Shown here one piece after another: positions 34,453 to 44,324 of a stretch of DNA of 64,000 bases. Positions within the stretch are counted from its first letter, which is position 1. Each line of letters begins with the position of its first letter. The notes beneath the pieces are model-generated. The model was not told the DNA's origin, made no database searches, and saw only the letters and a program-made list of their open reading frames with translations. The stretch is from Deltaproteobacteria bacterium (lineage in GTDB: Bacteria > Myxococcota_A > UBA9042 > PHBI01 > JACKFB01): contig JACKFB010000011.1 of assembly GCA_020632695.1 (NCBI GenBank), positions 156,336 to 220,335 on the forward strand, given 5' to 3'. Position numbers and translations under genes: made by a program.

Positions 34453-35496
34453 ATGAAGCTCCCCGCCCTCCTTCTCAGCGCCCTCCTGCTGGCCGCCGCC
34501 TGCGACACGGCCGACACGGCCGACACGGCCACGGCCCCGGACACGGCCACGGCCCCGGACTCGGACTCGGACTCGGACACGGTCTCGGTCTCGGACACGG
34601 TCTCGGTCTCGGACACGGTCTCGGTCTCGGACTCGGTCTCGGACTCGGCCGCGGCCCCGGACACGGCCCCTGACTCGGCGACGGCCCCGGACACCGCCTG
34701 GGGCCCCAACAACCCGCCCCAGCCCATCGGCGGCGACCGCCCGGTCACCCCGGTCCTCCCCGACGCCTACACCCCGGACACCGCCTGGCCGCTCGTCATC
34801 GTCCTCCACGGCTACACGGCCAGCGGCGGCGTCCAGGACCTCTACTTCGGCACCAGCGAGCGCGGCCGCGAGCTCGGCTTCATCACCCTGGCCCCCAACG
34901 GGCTCGTCGACTCCAAGGGGAATCACTACTGGAACGGCGGGCCGGTCTGCTGCGACTTCGACCACACCGGCGTCGACGACGTGGCCTACATCACCGGGCT
35001 CATCGACGAGGCCTCGACGCTCTGGCATGTCGACCCGAAGCGCGTCTACCTGATCGGCCACTCCAACGGCGCCTTCATGGCTCACCGCATGGCCTGCGAC
35101 GCCCCCGGACGCATCACCGCCATCGCCGCCCTGGCCGGGGTCAGCCTGACGTCCCTGGCGAGCTGCGAGGCCGGCCCGCCCGTCTCGATCCTCCAGATGC
35201 ACGGCACCCTCGACGACTCGGTGCCCTATCAGGGCACGCCCTACTCACCTGGCGCCGAGGCCACCGTGCAGCTTCGCGTCGCGAGCAACCACTGCTCGCC
35301 CACGGCCGTCGTCGGGACCCCCCGCGACTACGACGACAGCGTCCCCGGCGCCGAGACCCTCCCCCAGCGCTGGGACGGCTGCGACGCCGGCACCACGGTC
35401 GAGCTGTGGCAGATGAACGGGACCGTCCATCTCCCCGGCTTCAACGACACCTGGCGCGACGAGGTGCTGGACTGGCTGCTGGCCCGGACCCGTTAG
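34453..35496 (+). CDS. Secreted esterase of the PHB-depolymerase/LpqC type
   Basis: ATG 34453; lipoprotein signal ending LLLAAAC. A low-complexity linker of about 65 residues follows (DTADTATAPDT, SDSDSDTVSVSDTVSVSDTV), encoded by a GACACGGTCTCGGTCTCG-type repeat. The alpha/beta hydrolase domain has the HGYTASGG oxyanion segment, nucleophile GHSNGAFMAH, acid in MHGTLDDSVPY and His in NGTVHLPGF. PVCCDFDHTGVDDVAYI is typical of this feruloyl-esterase/PHB-depolymerase group. It is an extracellular, lipid-anchored hydrolase of polymer esters. The Fur box upstream could also affect it. Linker repeats may vary in number between strains. Confidence 0.88.
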   Translation: MKLPALLLSALLLAAACDTADTADTATAPDTATAPDSDSDSDTVSVSDTVSVSDTVSVSDSVSDSAAAPDTAPDSATAPDTAWGPNNPPQPIGGDRPVTPVLPDAYTPDTAWPLVIVLHGYTASGGVQDLYFGTSERGRELGFITLAPNGLVDSKGNHYWNGGPVCCDFDHTGVDDVAYITGLIDEASTLWHVDPKRVYLIGHSNGAFMAHRMACDAPGRITAIAALAGVSLTSLASCEAGPPVSILQMHGTLDDSVPYQGTPYSPGAEATVQLRVASNHCSPTAVVGTPRDYDDSVPGAETLPQRWDGCDAGTTVELWQMNGTVHLPGFNDTWRDEVLDWLLARTR

Positions 35497-35517
35497 CGGG
35501 CCCGGCTCGCCGACCGC

Positions 35518-37221
35518 TCACTCGGAATCGCGCGGCGCCAGCGGCGCGTCGTAGCGCCCGTTGCCGTCGGCGTCCACCCACACCGGGTTCGTGAAGGCAA
35601 GCGCCGTCACCACGTGCTCGTCGCGCTCGCCGACCACCGGCCACAGCGACTCGTCGCCCTCCACCAGCAGCGTGACGTGGGTGTCCTGGTCGATCGGGAC
35701 CACCCGGCGCGCGGTCCAGCGCAGCGGCCCGGCGAAGCCGAAGGTCGCGCGGGCGCGCTTGGGCGGCAGGCGCCAGATCCGGTCGATGCGACCCCCGACG
35801 AAGAGCGTCACGGTCTGTGCGCTGACCCAGGTGGTGGCGTTCACCTCGATGTCGACCGAGACCCAGCCGTGGTTGGCCTGGACCGTGTCGCCGATGTCGC
35901 CGCCCTCGACGCGCAACCGCACGAAGGGGCCGGTGGTGAAGAAGCTGCGCCCCTTGCGGATGCCTTCGCCCAGCAGCTCCGGCGTCATCTCGGCCGGGTC
36001 GTCGCGCGAGATGCGCAGGTAGTTGCGAGGGTAGCCGCCGATGTTGAGGCGCAGCGAGTGGGTGTCGGAGTTGCCGGTGGCCGTCTTGATGTAGCCGTGC
36101 TCGATGAGCGCGAAGAACTCGCCGAGGTTGCGGTCGAGCAGGCCGCGCTGCGGGTCGTGGAAGCCGTTGAGGACCTCGATGGCGTCGAACTTCCAGGAGA
36201 AGTCCTTCCAGGCGGCGGTCGCCGTGGCGGCGTCGAGGCCGGCGCGGTTGAAGTAGTCGCGGTCGCCCCAGGTCGGGTGGTTGACCGCGATCGTCGCGCG
36301 GGGCGAGGCCGCCCGGATGGAGTCGAAGAGGGCCTCGGGGAGCACGCCGTCCACCGCGGGCGCGCCGCCGTCGCCGCGGGAGGCGTCCCGCACCAGCGGA
36401 TAGCTGCCGAAGTGGCCGAAGGTGGGCGTGGTGACCTCGCAGCCTGCGGCGCTGGCGAGGAGATCGGTGACCTCGAGCTGCTCGATGGTCGGCTCGTAGT
36501 CGGTGATGACGTTGTGGTCGGTCGCCACGATCATCTCCACGCCCTCGGAGATGAACTGCATCACGCGCACGGGCAGCGGGACGTTCGAGTCGTGCGAGGG
36601 CGTGGCGTGAACGTGCAGGTCGGCCGAGAGCCAGCCCTCGGTGTCGATGACGTGCGAGAGGCGAGCATCCACGCGCACCGGCTCGGCGCCGATCACCACC
36701 CGCTCGGCGTGGTGGCTCCACTCGACGCCGCGGGTGACCCACACCTCGTAGGTGCCCGCCGGCAGCGTGACGCCGCCGGCGCCGCTGAGCGTGAAGATCC
36801 GATCGTGCGCCGCGTAGCCGTCGTCGGGTCGCGCCAGGTCCAGCGCCGACGCGTCCAGCGTCGGATCGGCGGTGCCCTCGACGCCGATGACCGTCAGCTT
36901 GGCGGGGATCGACTCCCCGGTGGCGTCGTCGGTGACGCGCCAGCTCAGTGACGGCGGCGGCGTGAGGGCCGCTTCGGGATCGGACGCCGGCCCGGCGTCG
37001 GGTGGCGTCGCCGGCGTTGGCGCGCGCGCCTCGAGGGCCGTGCTGGCGTCGGAGGGCAGGGCGACGGCGCCGGTCTCGGGCGCTGCCTCCGGACGCCCCG
37101 GCACCACCGTCACGCAGGAGAGCGGCACCAGTACGCCCAGCAGCCAGCCGGCCCACGAGCTCGCGAGGCCGCTCCGCGCCCTGACCTCGGGCCTCGCCCG
37201 ACCCGAACCCGAGCCGACCAT
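35518..37221 (-). CDS. CehA/McbA-type PHP-fold metallohydrolase, exported
   Basis: ATG 37221 with a signal-like hydrophobic stretch ending LLGVLVPLSC, probably a lipoprotein. Then a Pro/Ala linker, a beta-sandwich region and a PHP domain. Metal-site motifs are DLHVHATPSHDSN, VATDHNVITDYEP, a Glu in SAAGCEVTTP, NHPTWGDRDYFN and GNSDTHSLR. A C-terminal beta domain ends TNPVWVDADGNGRYDAPL. The family hydrolyses carbamate or phosphate esters; CehA is a carbaryl hydrolase. Natural substrate unknown. The start at 37221 is preferred over an upstream ATG at 37290. Convergent with the esterase gene. Confidence 0.88.
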   Translation of the reverse strand: MVGSGSGRARPEVRARSGLASSWAGWLLGVLVPLSCVTVVPGRPEAAPETGAVALPSDASTALEARAPTPATPPDAGPASDPEAALTPPPSLSWRVTDDATGESIPAKLTVIGVEGTADPTLDASALDLARPDDGYAAHDRIFTLSGAGGVTLPAGTYEVWVTRGVEWSHHAERVVIGAEPVRVDARLSHVIDTEGWLSADLHVHATPSHDSNVPLPVRVMQFISEGVEMIVATDHNVITDYEPTIEQLEVTDLLASAAGCEVTTPTFGHFGSYPLVRDASRGDGGAPAVDGVLPEALFDSIRAASPRATIAVNHPTWGDRDYFNRAGLDAATATAAWKDFSWKFDAIEVLNGFHDPQRGLLDRNLGEFFALIEHGYIKTATGNSDTHSLRLNIGGYPRNYLRISRDDPAEMTPELLGEGIRKGRSFFTTGPFVRLRVEGGDIGDTVQANHGWVSVDIEVNATTWVSAQTVTLFVGGRIDRIWRLPPKRARATFGFAGPLRWTARRVVPIDQDTHVTLLVEGDESLWPVVGERDEHVVTALAFTNPVWVDADGNGRYDAPLAPRDSE

Positions 37222-37374
37222 CGCCTGCCCCCGTGTCGGCGCGATGCGCCGCGTGGCCTCCACCATGGCACCGCGCTCGAGCGCAGGCAATACGGCGGCT
37301 TCCGGCTGTCCCGGCCGCGCGCCCGCCGCGAGCAGGCGCGGGAAGGCGCGAGCAGGCGCGGGCAGGCGCGCCGG

Positions 37375-38616
37375 CTACCTGACGGTGAAGCCGATGTCGG
37401 CCAGGAAGCGGTTCACCTCGAGCTGGTAGGCGCCCCGGTCCAGGTGGATGAGGTGGCTGCCGGGGAACCAGTGGAGGCGGCAGCGATCCCAGTGTTCCCA
37501 AAGCAAACGGGTGTGCTTGGGCGGGGCGAAGCGGTCGGCGACGCCGCCGATGACCATCAGCCGCTCCTGGTCGATGACCGGGCGCCAGGTGAGCGGCGAG
37601 TGCACCGCCAGCAGCTCGCGGAGCTGGCCGATGGACCACCCGGTCACGGCCACCAGCGAGTGCACCAGCGCGCTGACCGGGTGCCACTCGAGGACCAGGT
37701 CCACCAGGCTGGCCACCGGCACGTTCGGCACCGCGAAGGCCAGCCGCGGCTCGACCGTCGCCGCCAGGGCCGCCGTGTAGCCGCCGAGGCTGACGCCGGT
37801 GACGCCGACCTGGGGAGCGCCGCGCTCCTCGAGGAGGAAGTCGACCAGCACGCGCAGGTCGCAGATGGCCTGGCCGAAGGCCTCGTTGAGGCGGTTGATG
37901 CCGCCGGCGAAGAAGCCGTGGCCCGAAAACGGCGCGCTCAGCTCGCGGCGCTGGCCGTGGAAGGGCAGCGTCATCAGCAGCACGTCGTAGCCGGCCTCGT
38001 AGAAGGCGGGCAGCGAGAAGAACCACTCGTTGAGCCAGTACGGGTCGGCGGTGAAGCCGTGGATGGCGATGAGGGTCGGGCGGGGGCCGCCGTCGTGGGT
38101 CCAGTAGCGCGCGTGGCCCGAGCGGTTGCGGCGCAGCGCCTCGTAGCGGGGGCGCTCCCGCGGGTTGGCTGCCACATACGGGCTCTGGAACTGCAGGTCC
38201 CAGCAGGTCCCGGCGGGCGGCACGTAGCGGGGGCCGCGCGCGCGGACGCGGCGCACCGACACACCCTTGGGCGGCGGGCGGAAGAAGAGGGCGGGGTCGC
38301 CGGCCTCGACGGCGGCGGCGTAGATGGGCGCGTCGGCTGCGGCCTCGCGGAGCCGCGAAGGGCGATAGCCGGCGGGCACGGCCAGGGTGCCGACGGCCGC
38401 GGCGCCCAGGGTGCGCAGGGCCAGGTCGGTCATGGCGGTGGTGCCCACCCGGAGGCGGTCGCGGGGGGAGAGGCGGAAGGGCTCGGTCTGGCGGTGGAAG
38501 TCGGGCGAGAGGCTGAGCCACCACGGCGGCGAGGGCGCTTCATTCAGCGGCGTGCGAACGAACGGGGCCTCCGCCTTGGCGTGATGGATGTTGGAGACGA
38601 CCGCGAGCCTGACCAT
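37375..38616 (-). CDS. Alpha/beta hydrolase, 413 residues
   Basis: ATG 38616 follows GGAGGG. Motifs: AIHGFTADPYWLNEW (oxyanion), MTLPFHGQRREL, the nucleophile in VGVTGVSLGGYTAALAA, an Asp in VIGGVADRFAPPKH and the His in GSHLIHLDRGAYQLEV. No signal peptide. An N-terminal extension of about 170 residues precedes the fold. It resembles DUF2048/abhydrolase-18-type proteins; substrate unknown. Expressed away from the Tag gene. Confidence 0.83.
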   Translation of the reverse strand: MVRLAVVSNIHHAKAEAPFVRTPLNEAPSPPWWLSLSPDFHRQTEPFRLSPRDRLRVGTTAMTDLALRTLGAAAVGTLAVPAGYRPSRLREAAADAPIYAAAVEAGDPALFFRPPPKGVSVRRVRARGPRYVPPAGTCWDLQFQSPYVAANPRERPRYEALRRNRSGHARYWTHDGGPRPTLIAIHGFTADPYWLNEWFFSLPAFYEAGYDVLLMTLPFHGQRRELSAPFSGHGFFAGGINRLNEAFGQAICDLRVLVDFLLEERGAPQVGVTGVSLGGYTAALAATVEPRLAFAVPNVPVASLVDLVLEWHPVSALVHSLVAVTGWSIGQLRELLAVHSPLTWRPVIDQERLMVIGGVADRFAPPKHTRLLWEHWDRCRLHWFPGSHLIHLDRGAYQLEVNRFLADIGFTVR

Positions 38617-38794
38617 GGTGCCCTCCGGGCAGCGACCCTCACGTCGGCCGCCCGAGGGCGCGAACCCGACGCAGAGGGTCTCAACATACGAACGGTCGGA
38701 CCTTCGCGCCAATTGAGCACTATTCGCGTCGGGGGGTAGGCTGGGAGCCGCTGGCGGGTCGCGTCGGCCGAGGACGGTCCGGCGGGAGGGAGTG

Positions 38795-39424
38795 ATGGGG
38801 AAGCGCTTGGAATCAGAGAGCTGTCCGTGGCCGGGGGCGGATCCGCTGTACCGCGCCTACCACGACGAGGAGTGGGGCGTGCCCGAGCGGGACGATCGCG
38901 CGCTCTTCGAGAAGTTGATCCTGGACGGCTTCCAGGCCGGGCTGGCCTGGATCACCATCCTGCGCAAGCGAGAGGGCTTCCGCGATGCGTTCCGCGGCTT
39001 CGACCCGGAGGTCGTGGCCGGGTGGGGCGATGCCGAGGTCGAGCGCTTGCTGGGCGACGCGCGCATCGTGCGCCACCGGGGGAAGATCGAGGCGGCCATC
39101 GGCAACGCCCGGGCCTGGATGGAGGTCATGGAGCGCGAGACGGGCGGCTTCTCGGGACTGCTCTGGAAGCACGTGGAGGGCGGCGCCATGAAGGTCAACC
39201 ACTTCGCGCGCATGAGCGAGGTCCCCGCGCAGACCGACGAGTCCAGGGCCATGTCCAAGGAGCTGCGCGCTCGCGGCTTCAAGTTCGTGGGGCCCACCAT
39301 CTGCTACGCGTTCATGCAGGCCGTCGGCATGGTGGACGACCACCTGCTCGGCTGCCCGCGCCACGGGCAGGTCGCGCGGATGGATGGGGCTCGGCCCGGC
39401 GCGGCCTCGGGGCCGCCTTGTTGA
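38795..39424 (+). CDS. tag: DNA-3-methyladenine glycosylase I
   Basis: ATG 38795 with a GGGAGGG site just upstream. 209 residues match TagA: SCPWPGADPLYRAYHDEEWG (zinc Cys and His, then the conserved EEWG), LILDGFQAGLAWITILRKRE, LWKHVEGG, FKFVGPTICYAFMQAVGMVD and the zinc-site end DDHLLGCPRH. The enzyme removes 3-methyladenine from alkylated DNA in base excision repair, in the cytoplasm. Length and motifs are normal. Confidence 0.95.
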   Translation: MGKRLESESCPWPGADPLYRAYHDEEWGVPERDDRALFEKLILDGFQAGLAWITILRKREGFRDAFRGFDPEVVAGWGDAEVERLLGDARIVRHRGKIEAAIGNARAWMEVMERETGGFSGLLWKHVEGGAMKVNHFARMSEVPAQTDESRAMSKELRARGFKFVGPTICYAFMQAVGMVDDHLLGCPRHGQVARMDGARPGAASGPPC

Positions 39425-39452
39425 GGCCCGGCGGATGTGCTCAATTCTCGGC

Positions 39453-41150
39453 ATGTGGAGTCACTCGACAGGCGGGCGCGCGTGGCTGGTGGCGTGGGGC
39501 CTGCTCCTGCTCGGCGGCGGCGCCCGGGCCGCGGTCGGGGACCACGTGGTCCAGCCCGGCGGGCTGGTGGCGCTGGCGCGCGCGGTGCACGACGAGACCG
39601 CGAAGCCCTGGCCGGGCGGGCTGACCTTCGACGAGATCGTCGCGCGGCCCACCTCGGTGCGGGTGTCGTTTTCGCGGCCGGAGGGCGGGGGGACCGGGCT
39701 CACCTTGCTGCACCCGTCGCTGGCGCCCGATGACGCCGTGCGGGCGGCCGGCGTGGCCATGATCGCCGACGCGGGAGCGCCGGAGGGCCTCATCGAGGCG
39801 CTGGTGGCGCGGCTCGGGGACTCGGAGGCCGTGGTCTGGCAGCTCGACGAGGGCGACGCGACGGGTTCGACGGGCGCGCCGTCCGCGCGCGGCGAGGCGC
39901 CAGCGCCGGCCCCCGAGCCGCGCCTGGACGTCGAGGAGCTGAGCCGCCGGGTGGAGCACCTGGTCAAGCGGGGCGAGCCGGGAGTGGCGCGGGCGGAGCT
40001 CGACGCCCTCGACCCGGACGCGCGCCGCTCGGACGCCCAGCGCGTGGTCCTGGCCTCGCTCTACGTGCTGGCGGGCGACCGCGCCGCGGCGCAGCGCATG
40101 ATCGACGGAATCGAGGATCCCGGGCTCGCGCCCGAGCTGATGGCCATCCGGGAGCCCGACGCCACCCCGGAGGGGCTGCTGGGCGATCGCGCCGGCGCCG
40201 AGGCTTGCGCGGCCGTCGACGTGGCCACCACCCTGCGCCGGGTGGGCCGCGAGGACGCGGTGGCGCCCTTTCTTCGGGCGGTGCTGGCGCGCGCGCCCGA
40301 CTGTGCGGCGGCGTCGGAGCCCTTGGCCGTGGCGCTGGTGCGGGCGGGGCGCGGCGAGGAGGCGCTGGCCGTCGCCGACGCGGCCCTGGCGCACGCTCCC
40401 GACAACGACGCGCTGCGCTTCATCCGGGTCTCCGCGCTGCAGCAGAACGGGCGGCTGGGCGACGCCATCGAGGGGCTGGAGGCGCTGGTCCGAGGCCCCG
40501 GACGCAAGCCGGGCCGCCTGGGGCTGCTGCTGGCCATGTACCTGCGAGAGCAGCGGGTCCAGGCCCGGTTGGACTACTGGCTCGACGCTGCGGCGCAGGA
40601 CCCCGCCGACCCGGTGGCGCGTTTCATGGTCGGGGTGCTCCTGCACTACCAGAACCGGTTCGCCGAGTCGGACCAGTGGCTGATGCCGCTCTTCGAGGAG
40701 CTGCCCGACGAACCGCGGGTCTACGTCTATCACGCGATGAACCAGTTCAACCTGGGCCACCCGGACCGCGCGCGCAGCCTGCTGGACCAGGCGGCGGCGC
40801 TGCCGGTGGTCGACCCGGACGTCTACTACTGCCGCGCGGAGGTCACGCGGGACACCGACCGTGACCTGGCGATCGCCGACTTCGAGCGCTTCCTCAGCAT
40901 GATCCGGGGCCAGGCCCTGGGCAACCCGGCCAAGGAGGCGCGTGTCGAGACGATGCTGGCCGCGCTGAAGCGCTGCAAGGCCTCTGGCGACGAGGTCTGC
41001 GACGGGCCTTGGGAGCACCCGCGGCTGCGCGGCTGGCGGGCGCCCTGGGTGCTGCCGACGCTGATCGGCGCGGCCATCGCGCTCTGCGCTGGGGCGCTGC
41101 TGCTCGCGGTGAGGCGTCGGCGGCGGAAGACCCCGCTGGGGGCGGCTTGA
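39453..41150 (+). CDS. Periplasmic TPR protein with C-terminal membrane anchor
   Basis: ATG 39453 opens a signal peptide (RAWLVAWGLLLLGGGARA); an in-frame ATG at 39435 is an alternative. After a unique N-terminal domain (HVVQPGGLVALARAVHDETA) and an Ala/Pro linker come TPR-like helical repeats (PFLRAVLARAPDCAAASEPL, DAALAHAPDNDALRFIRVSA, VYHAMNQFNLGHPDRARSLL). The end has one membrane helix (LIGAAIALCAGALLLAV) and a basic tail RRRRK. It probably holds a complex on the periplasmic face. Six bases separate it from the next gene, so the two are likely one operon. Confidence 0.75.
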   Translation: MWSHSTGGRAWLVAWGLLLLGGGARAAVGDHVVQPGGLVALARAVHDETAKPWPGGLTFDEIVARPTSVRVSFSRPEGGGTGLTLLHPSLAPDDAVRAAGVAMIADAGAPEGLIEALVARLGDSEAVVWQLDEGDATGSTGAPSARGEAPAPAPEPRLDVEELSRRVEHLVKRGEPGVARAELDALDPDARRSDAQRVVLASLYVLAGDRAAAQRMIDGIEDPGLAPELMAIREPDATPEGLLGDRAGAEACAAVDVATTLRRVGREDAVAPFLRAVLARAPDCAAASEPLAVALVRAGRGEEALAVADAALAHAPDNDALRFIRVSALQQNGRLGDAIEGLEALVRGPGRKPGRLGLLLAMYLREQRVQARLDYWLDAAAQDPADPVARFMVGVLLHYQNRFAESDQWLMPLFEELPDEPRVYVYHAMNQFNLGHPDRARSLLDQAAALPVVDPDVYYCRAEVTRDTDRDLAIADFERFLSMIRGQALGNPAKEARVETMLAALKRCKASGDEVCDGPWEHPRLRGWRAPWVLPTLIGAAIALCAGALLLAVRRRRRKTPLGAA

Positions 41151-41156
41151 ACCGGT

Positions 41157-44100
41157 GTGAGCCGAACCCCGCACAGCTCGACCCGTCCTGAGCCGACCGG
41201 CGGACCTCGCTGGCGGTTGCCCCGAGCCCGCGGCGGGCGAGCGCCGGGCCGGCTCGGGCTGGTCGCGCTCGTCGTGGCCGCCGCGCTTGGCGCCGCGACC
41301 GCTTGGGCCTCGCCGGTGCTCTCGCCCGGTCAGGACGCGCTGGTGCGCGAGGCGGTGGGCGGCGCGGAGGGAGCGCTCGAGGGAGGCTGGCGCATCGCCG
41401 GGTTCGCCATCGCCCGGGACCGGGTGGAGCTGCGTCTGGCGGGTCCGGAGGGCGAGGGCCTGACGGCCGTGCTGCGCGGCGCGGCCGGGGCGGGCGGGGG
41501 CGAGCAGACACCGCTCGGGTGGCTCGAGGCGCCCGACGCGCTGCCCGAGGGCGCGGCGCGGGCGCTGCTGGCGCGCCTGCGGGCAGCACCCCGTCCGTTG
41601 GCGTGGCGCGAGGAGCCCGCCGAGGGCGCGCGCCTCGAGGCGCCGGCCGACGCCCCACCGCCGGACCCGGTGGCCCGGGAGGCCGCGACCCGGGAGGTGG
41701 GCGCGCGGTGGGCGGCCCGGCGTGGCGAGGCCCCCCCTCCGCCCGAGGCGCCGCTGGAGCCGCCGGTGGCCTCGGCGCTCGACGCGCTCCTGGCCGGCGA
41801 CGCGGCCGCCGCCCGCGCCTCTCTCGAGCCGCTGGTGCCGGACGCCCTGCGCGACGAAGCCTCCGCCCTCGCGCCCGGCGCGCTCTCGGTGTGGCTGGCG
41901 GCCGGCGGCGATGCCGGCCTGACCGTCCACGCCTTGGGCGAGCGCTTCCCCGACGAGCCACGGGTCGCCGCCCTGGTCGCTGCGAGCCTGCGCGCCGACG
42001 ACGACCTCACCGCGGCTGCAGACTGGGTCGCCCACGGCCTGAGCGCCCCGCTCGACGACGCCCTGCTGGTGTCCGAAGCCCGCGCCCTGGGCCTCGACGT
42101 GGTCTCGCCCCCCGCCCGCGCCCTGCCTCTTCCTCCCAGCCCCGAAGGCCACCCCGCCTGGCCCTGGCAGCTCGCCGGCGTCGCGCTGGCCCTGACCCTG
42201 CTCCTCGCCGCGCTCCGCCACCGCTCCGCCTCGGCCCTGCTCGCGCTGCTGGCCGCCGGGCTCGCCGCGTGGCTGGCCCTCCCACCGCCGGCCGCGCGCC
42301 CCTTCCCCGAGCTGCCCCGCGCGCTGTGGGCCCCGCTGGCCGGAGGTCCCTGCCACAGCGGCCCCGCGCTCCGCGAGCGGTCCGCCCTGCGGGTGCGCGC
42401 GCGCTGCCCCGAGGGCCCGCTCACCCTGTCCGTCGCCGCCTTGGACCCGTCGCGTCCCCCGCCTCCGCCCAGCCTTGGCCAGCGCCTCACCGCCCACCAC
42501 CGGGTCTCCCTGCCCGGGCTGCGCCGGCCCTCGCCGCCGGCCCTCCAGAGCCTCGCGCTGCTCGCCGCCGCCGTCGCCGCCGCCGAGGCCTCGCCGGGCG
42601 GGCTCTCCCTGGCCAGCCCCGCTGAGCCGCCCCCGCCGTCGCTCGGTCGCCCCAGCTTCGCCGACGCGCCTCCCGCCTTGCGCGCCGAGCTGCGCCTGGG
42701 CGCCGCTGCCGTCGCCGCCGCCCTGGTGCTGGCCCTGGCCACCCTGGCGCGCACCCTCGCCACCTTCTCGCGCCACGGCCCCCCCCGCGACCCGGCCGAG
42801 TGGGCCACCCTGCTCGCCTTCGCAGCCGCCGCCCTGGCCCACGCGCTGGTCCCGCCCCACATGATCATGGTCTACGGCGGCTACGGGCTGGTCTCCGACC
42901 TGGCGACCGGCACCATCCCGCGCTACGGCGTCGGCGCGCTCTTCGCCTATGGGCCGCTGCTGTGGCTCGGCGCTGCCGACCACGCCACGCTGCAGGCCGC
43001 CAACCGCCTGCTCGGCCTGGCCTGCCTGCCGCTGGCCTGGCAGCTCGGCTGCCGCCTCGTCGCGCCCCCCGGCCTCGCCCGCGCAGCCGCCGCCTGGCTC
43101 TTCGCCCTGCTGCCGGTCATCGCCTTCGACCACGCCTCGGAGAGCATCGTGGTCTTCCCCACCTTCCTGGCCCTGGCTGGCCTGTGCCGCCTCACCGACC
43201 CGACCGCCCCCCGGACCGCGGGCGGGCCCGCTCCCCCCTCCGCCACCGACGCCCGCGCCCTGGTCGCCGCGGTCCTCCTCGGCGCAGCCGCCCTCTGCCG
43301 CCCCGAGATCCTCATCGCCGCCGCGTTGGTGCCCCTGTGGCTGGTCGCCACCGGCGCGCTCCCGACGCGTCAGGCCCGACGCGTGGCCCTGGTCACCGCC
43401 CTGGCCAGCCTCCCGCTGCTCGCCGTGCAGCTCGCCCAGGCCCTGGCGCGCAGCGCGGCGCTGCAGGCCGAGGGGGCGCTGCCGGGGCTGGGGAGCCCGC
43501 TGGCCGGCGCCCTCGCCGTGGTCCTGCACCGCAACATCCTCACCCGCCCCGACTTCACTCCGCCGCTGGTCGGCCTGCTGGTGCTGGCCGGGCTCCTCTA
43601 CCGCAGCCCCCAGCGCCGCGCCGCCCTCGCCACGGCCGCGCTGGCCTTCGCCTGGATGGCCGCCACGGCGGTCGATCTGGTCGACATCAGCATCCCGCGC
43701 CTCCACATGCCCGCGCTCCTGCTGCTCATCCCCGTCGCCGGCCTGGGCCTGGCGGAGCTCCGCGCCCGCTGGCTGACCCACGACCCCCGTCCGGCGTCCC
43801 GGGCCGCCTTCGCCGCGCTGCTCGTCGTGCTCTTCACCGCCGGGGCGGGCTGGTCCGCGTGGCGGCTGCAGCGCCCCAGCAACGAGGACGCCGAGGAGCG
43901 CTTCTGGCGCGACGTGGCCGCCGTCGTCCAGCGCACCGGCGGCTGCGTGGCCACACTGGACTATCCCGACCCGCCGGTGGCCGGCAAGACACCGCGCTTC
44001 GTGCCCGCCTACCTCTTCCCCGAGGGCCCGGACCGCCACCCCTTCTACCCGCTCTCCGAGCTGGACCGCGCCCTGGCGCGCTGCCCCGGCCCCGTCCATG

Positions 44101-44324
44101 TCGCCCTCGGGCTGCGCTGCTACGCCGCCTACCGCGAGGCCGAGGACCCCGTCCCCCCCGGCCGCGAGCCGCTGCCCATCTGCCGCGACGTCTGGCGACG
44201 CGCCGACCTGGAGCCGGTCTTCGAGCGCGAGCTGCCCAACCGCGGCGACCTGGGCTTCGAGCTCTACCCGGCCGGTGGCCCGCTGCGCGTGGGCCTCTAC
44301 CGCGTGTCGCGCCCGCGGCGATAG
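41157..44324 (+). CDS. Large GT-C-like membrane protein
   Basis: GTG 41157, six bases after the TPR gene. Of 1055 residues, a signal-anchor (LVALVVAAALGAATAWA) leads to an Ala/Pro-rich periplasmic region (about 50-330) and then a membrane block of 12 or more helices (about 340-930). HMIMVYGGYGLVSDLATGTI, PVIAFDHASESIVVFPTFL and LLGAAALCRPEILIAA resemble GT-C glycosyltransferases of the GT39/PMT-like kind. A soluble tail with Cys residues follows. It could transfer sugar from a polyprenyl carrier outside the cytoplasm; I see no certain DxD motif, so the function is tentative. Its 3' end overlaps the convergent next gene by 28 bases. Confidence 0.68.
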   Translation: MSRTPHSSTRPEPTGGPRWRLPRARGGRAPGRLGLVALVVAAALGAATAWASPVLSPGQDALVREAVGGAEGALEGGWRIAGFAIARDRVELRLAGPEGEGLTAVLRGAAGAGGGEQTPLGWLEAPDALPEGAARALLARLRAAPRPLAWREEPAEGARLEAPADAPPPDPVAREAATREVGARWAARRGEAPPPPEAPLEPPVASALDALLAGDAAAARASLEPLVPDALRDEASALAPGALSVWLAAGGDAGLTVHALGERFPDEPRVAALVAASLRADDDLTAAADWVAHGLSAPLDDALLVSEARALGLDVVSPPARALPLPPSPEGHPAWPWQLAGVALALTLLLAALRHRSASALLALLAAGLAAWLALPPPAARPFPELPRALWAPLAGGPCHSGPALRERSALRVRARCPEGPLTLSVAALDPSRPPPPPSLGQRLTAHHRVSLPGLRRPSPPALQSLALLAAAVAAAEASPGGLSLASPAEPPPPSLGRPSFADAPPALRAELRLGAAAVAAALVLALATLARTLATFSRHGPPRDPAEWATLLAFAAAALAHALVPPHMIMVYGGYGLVSDLATGTIPRYGVGALFAYGPLLWLGAADHATLQAANRLLGLACLPLAWQLGCRLVAPPGLARAAAAWLFALLPVIAFDHASESIVVFPTFLALAGLCRLTDPTAPRTAGGPAPPSATDARALVAAVLLGAAALCRPEILIAAALVPLWLVATGALPTRQARRVALVTALASLPLLAVQLAQALARSAALQAEGALPGLGSPLAGALAVVLHRNILTRPDFTPPLVGLLVLAGLLYRSPQRRAALATAALAFAWMAATAVDLVDISIPRLHMPALLLLIPVAGLGLAELRARWLTHDPRPASRAAFAALLVVLFTAGAGWSAWRLQRPSNEDAEERFWRDVAAVVQRTGGCVATLDYPDPPVAGKTPRFVPAYLFPEGPDRHPFYPLSELDRALARCPGPVHVALGLRCYAAYREAEDPVPPGREPLPICRDVWRRADLEPVFERELPNRGDLGFELYPAGGPLRVGLYRVSRPRR

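Noticed and set aside
34500..34700. Possible CRISPR-like array from repeated GACACGGTCTCGGTCTC units
   Set aside because: The units are contiguous, have no spacers and encode the Thr/Ser/Asp linker of the esterase.
37300..37375. GCAGGCGCGGG-type short repeats before the alpha/beta hydrolase stop
   Set aside because: Short, imperfect and local; no evidence of function or of mobility.
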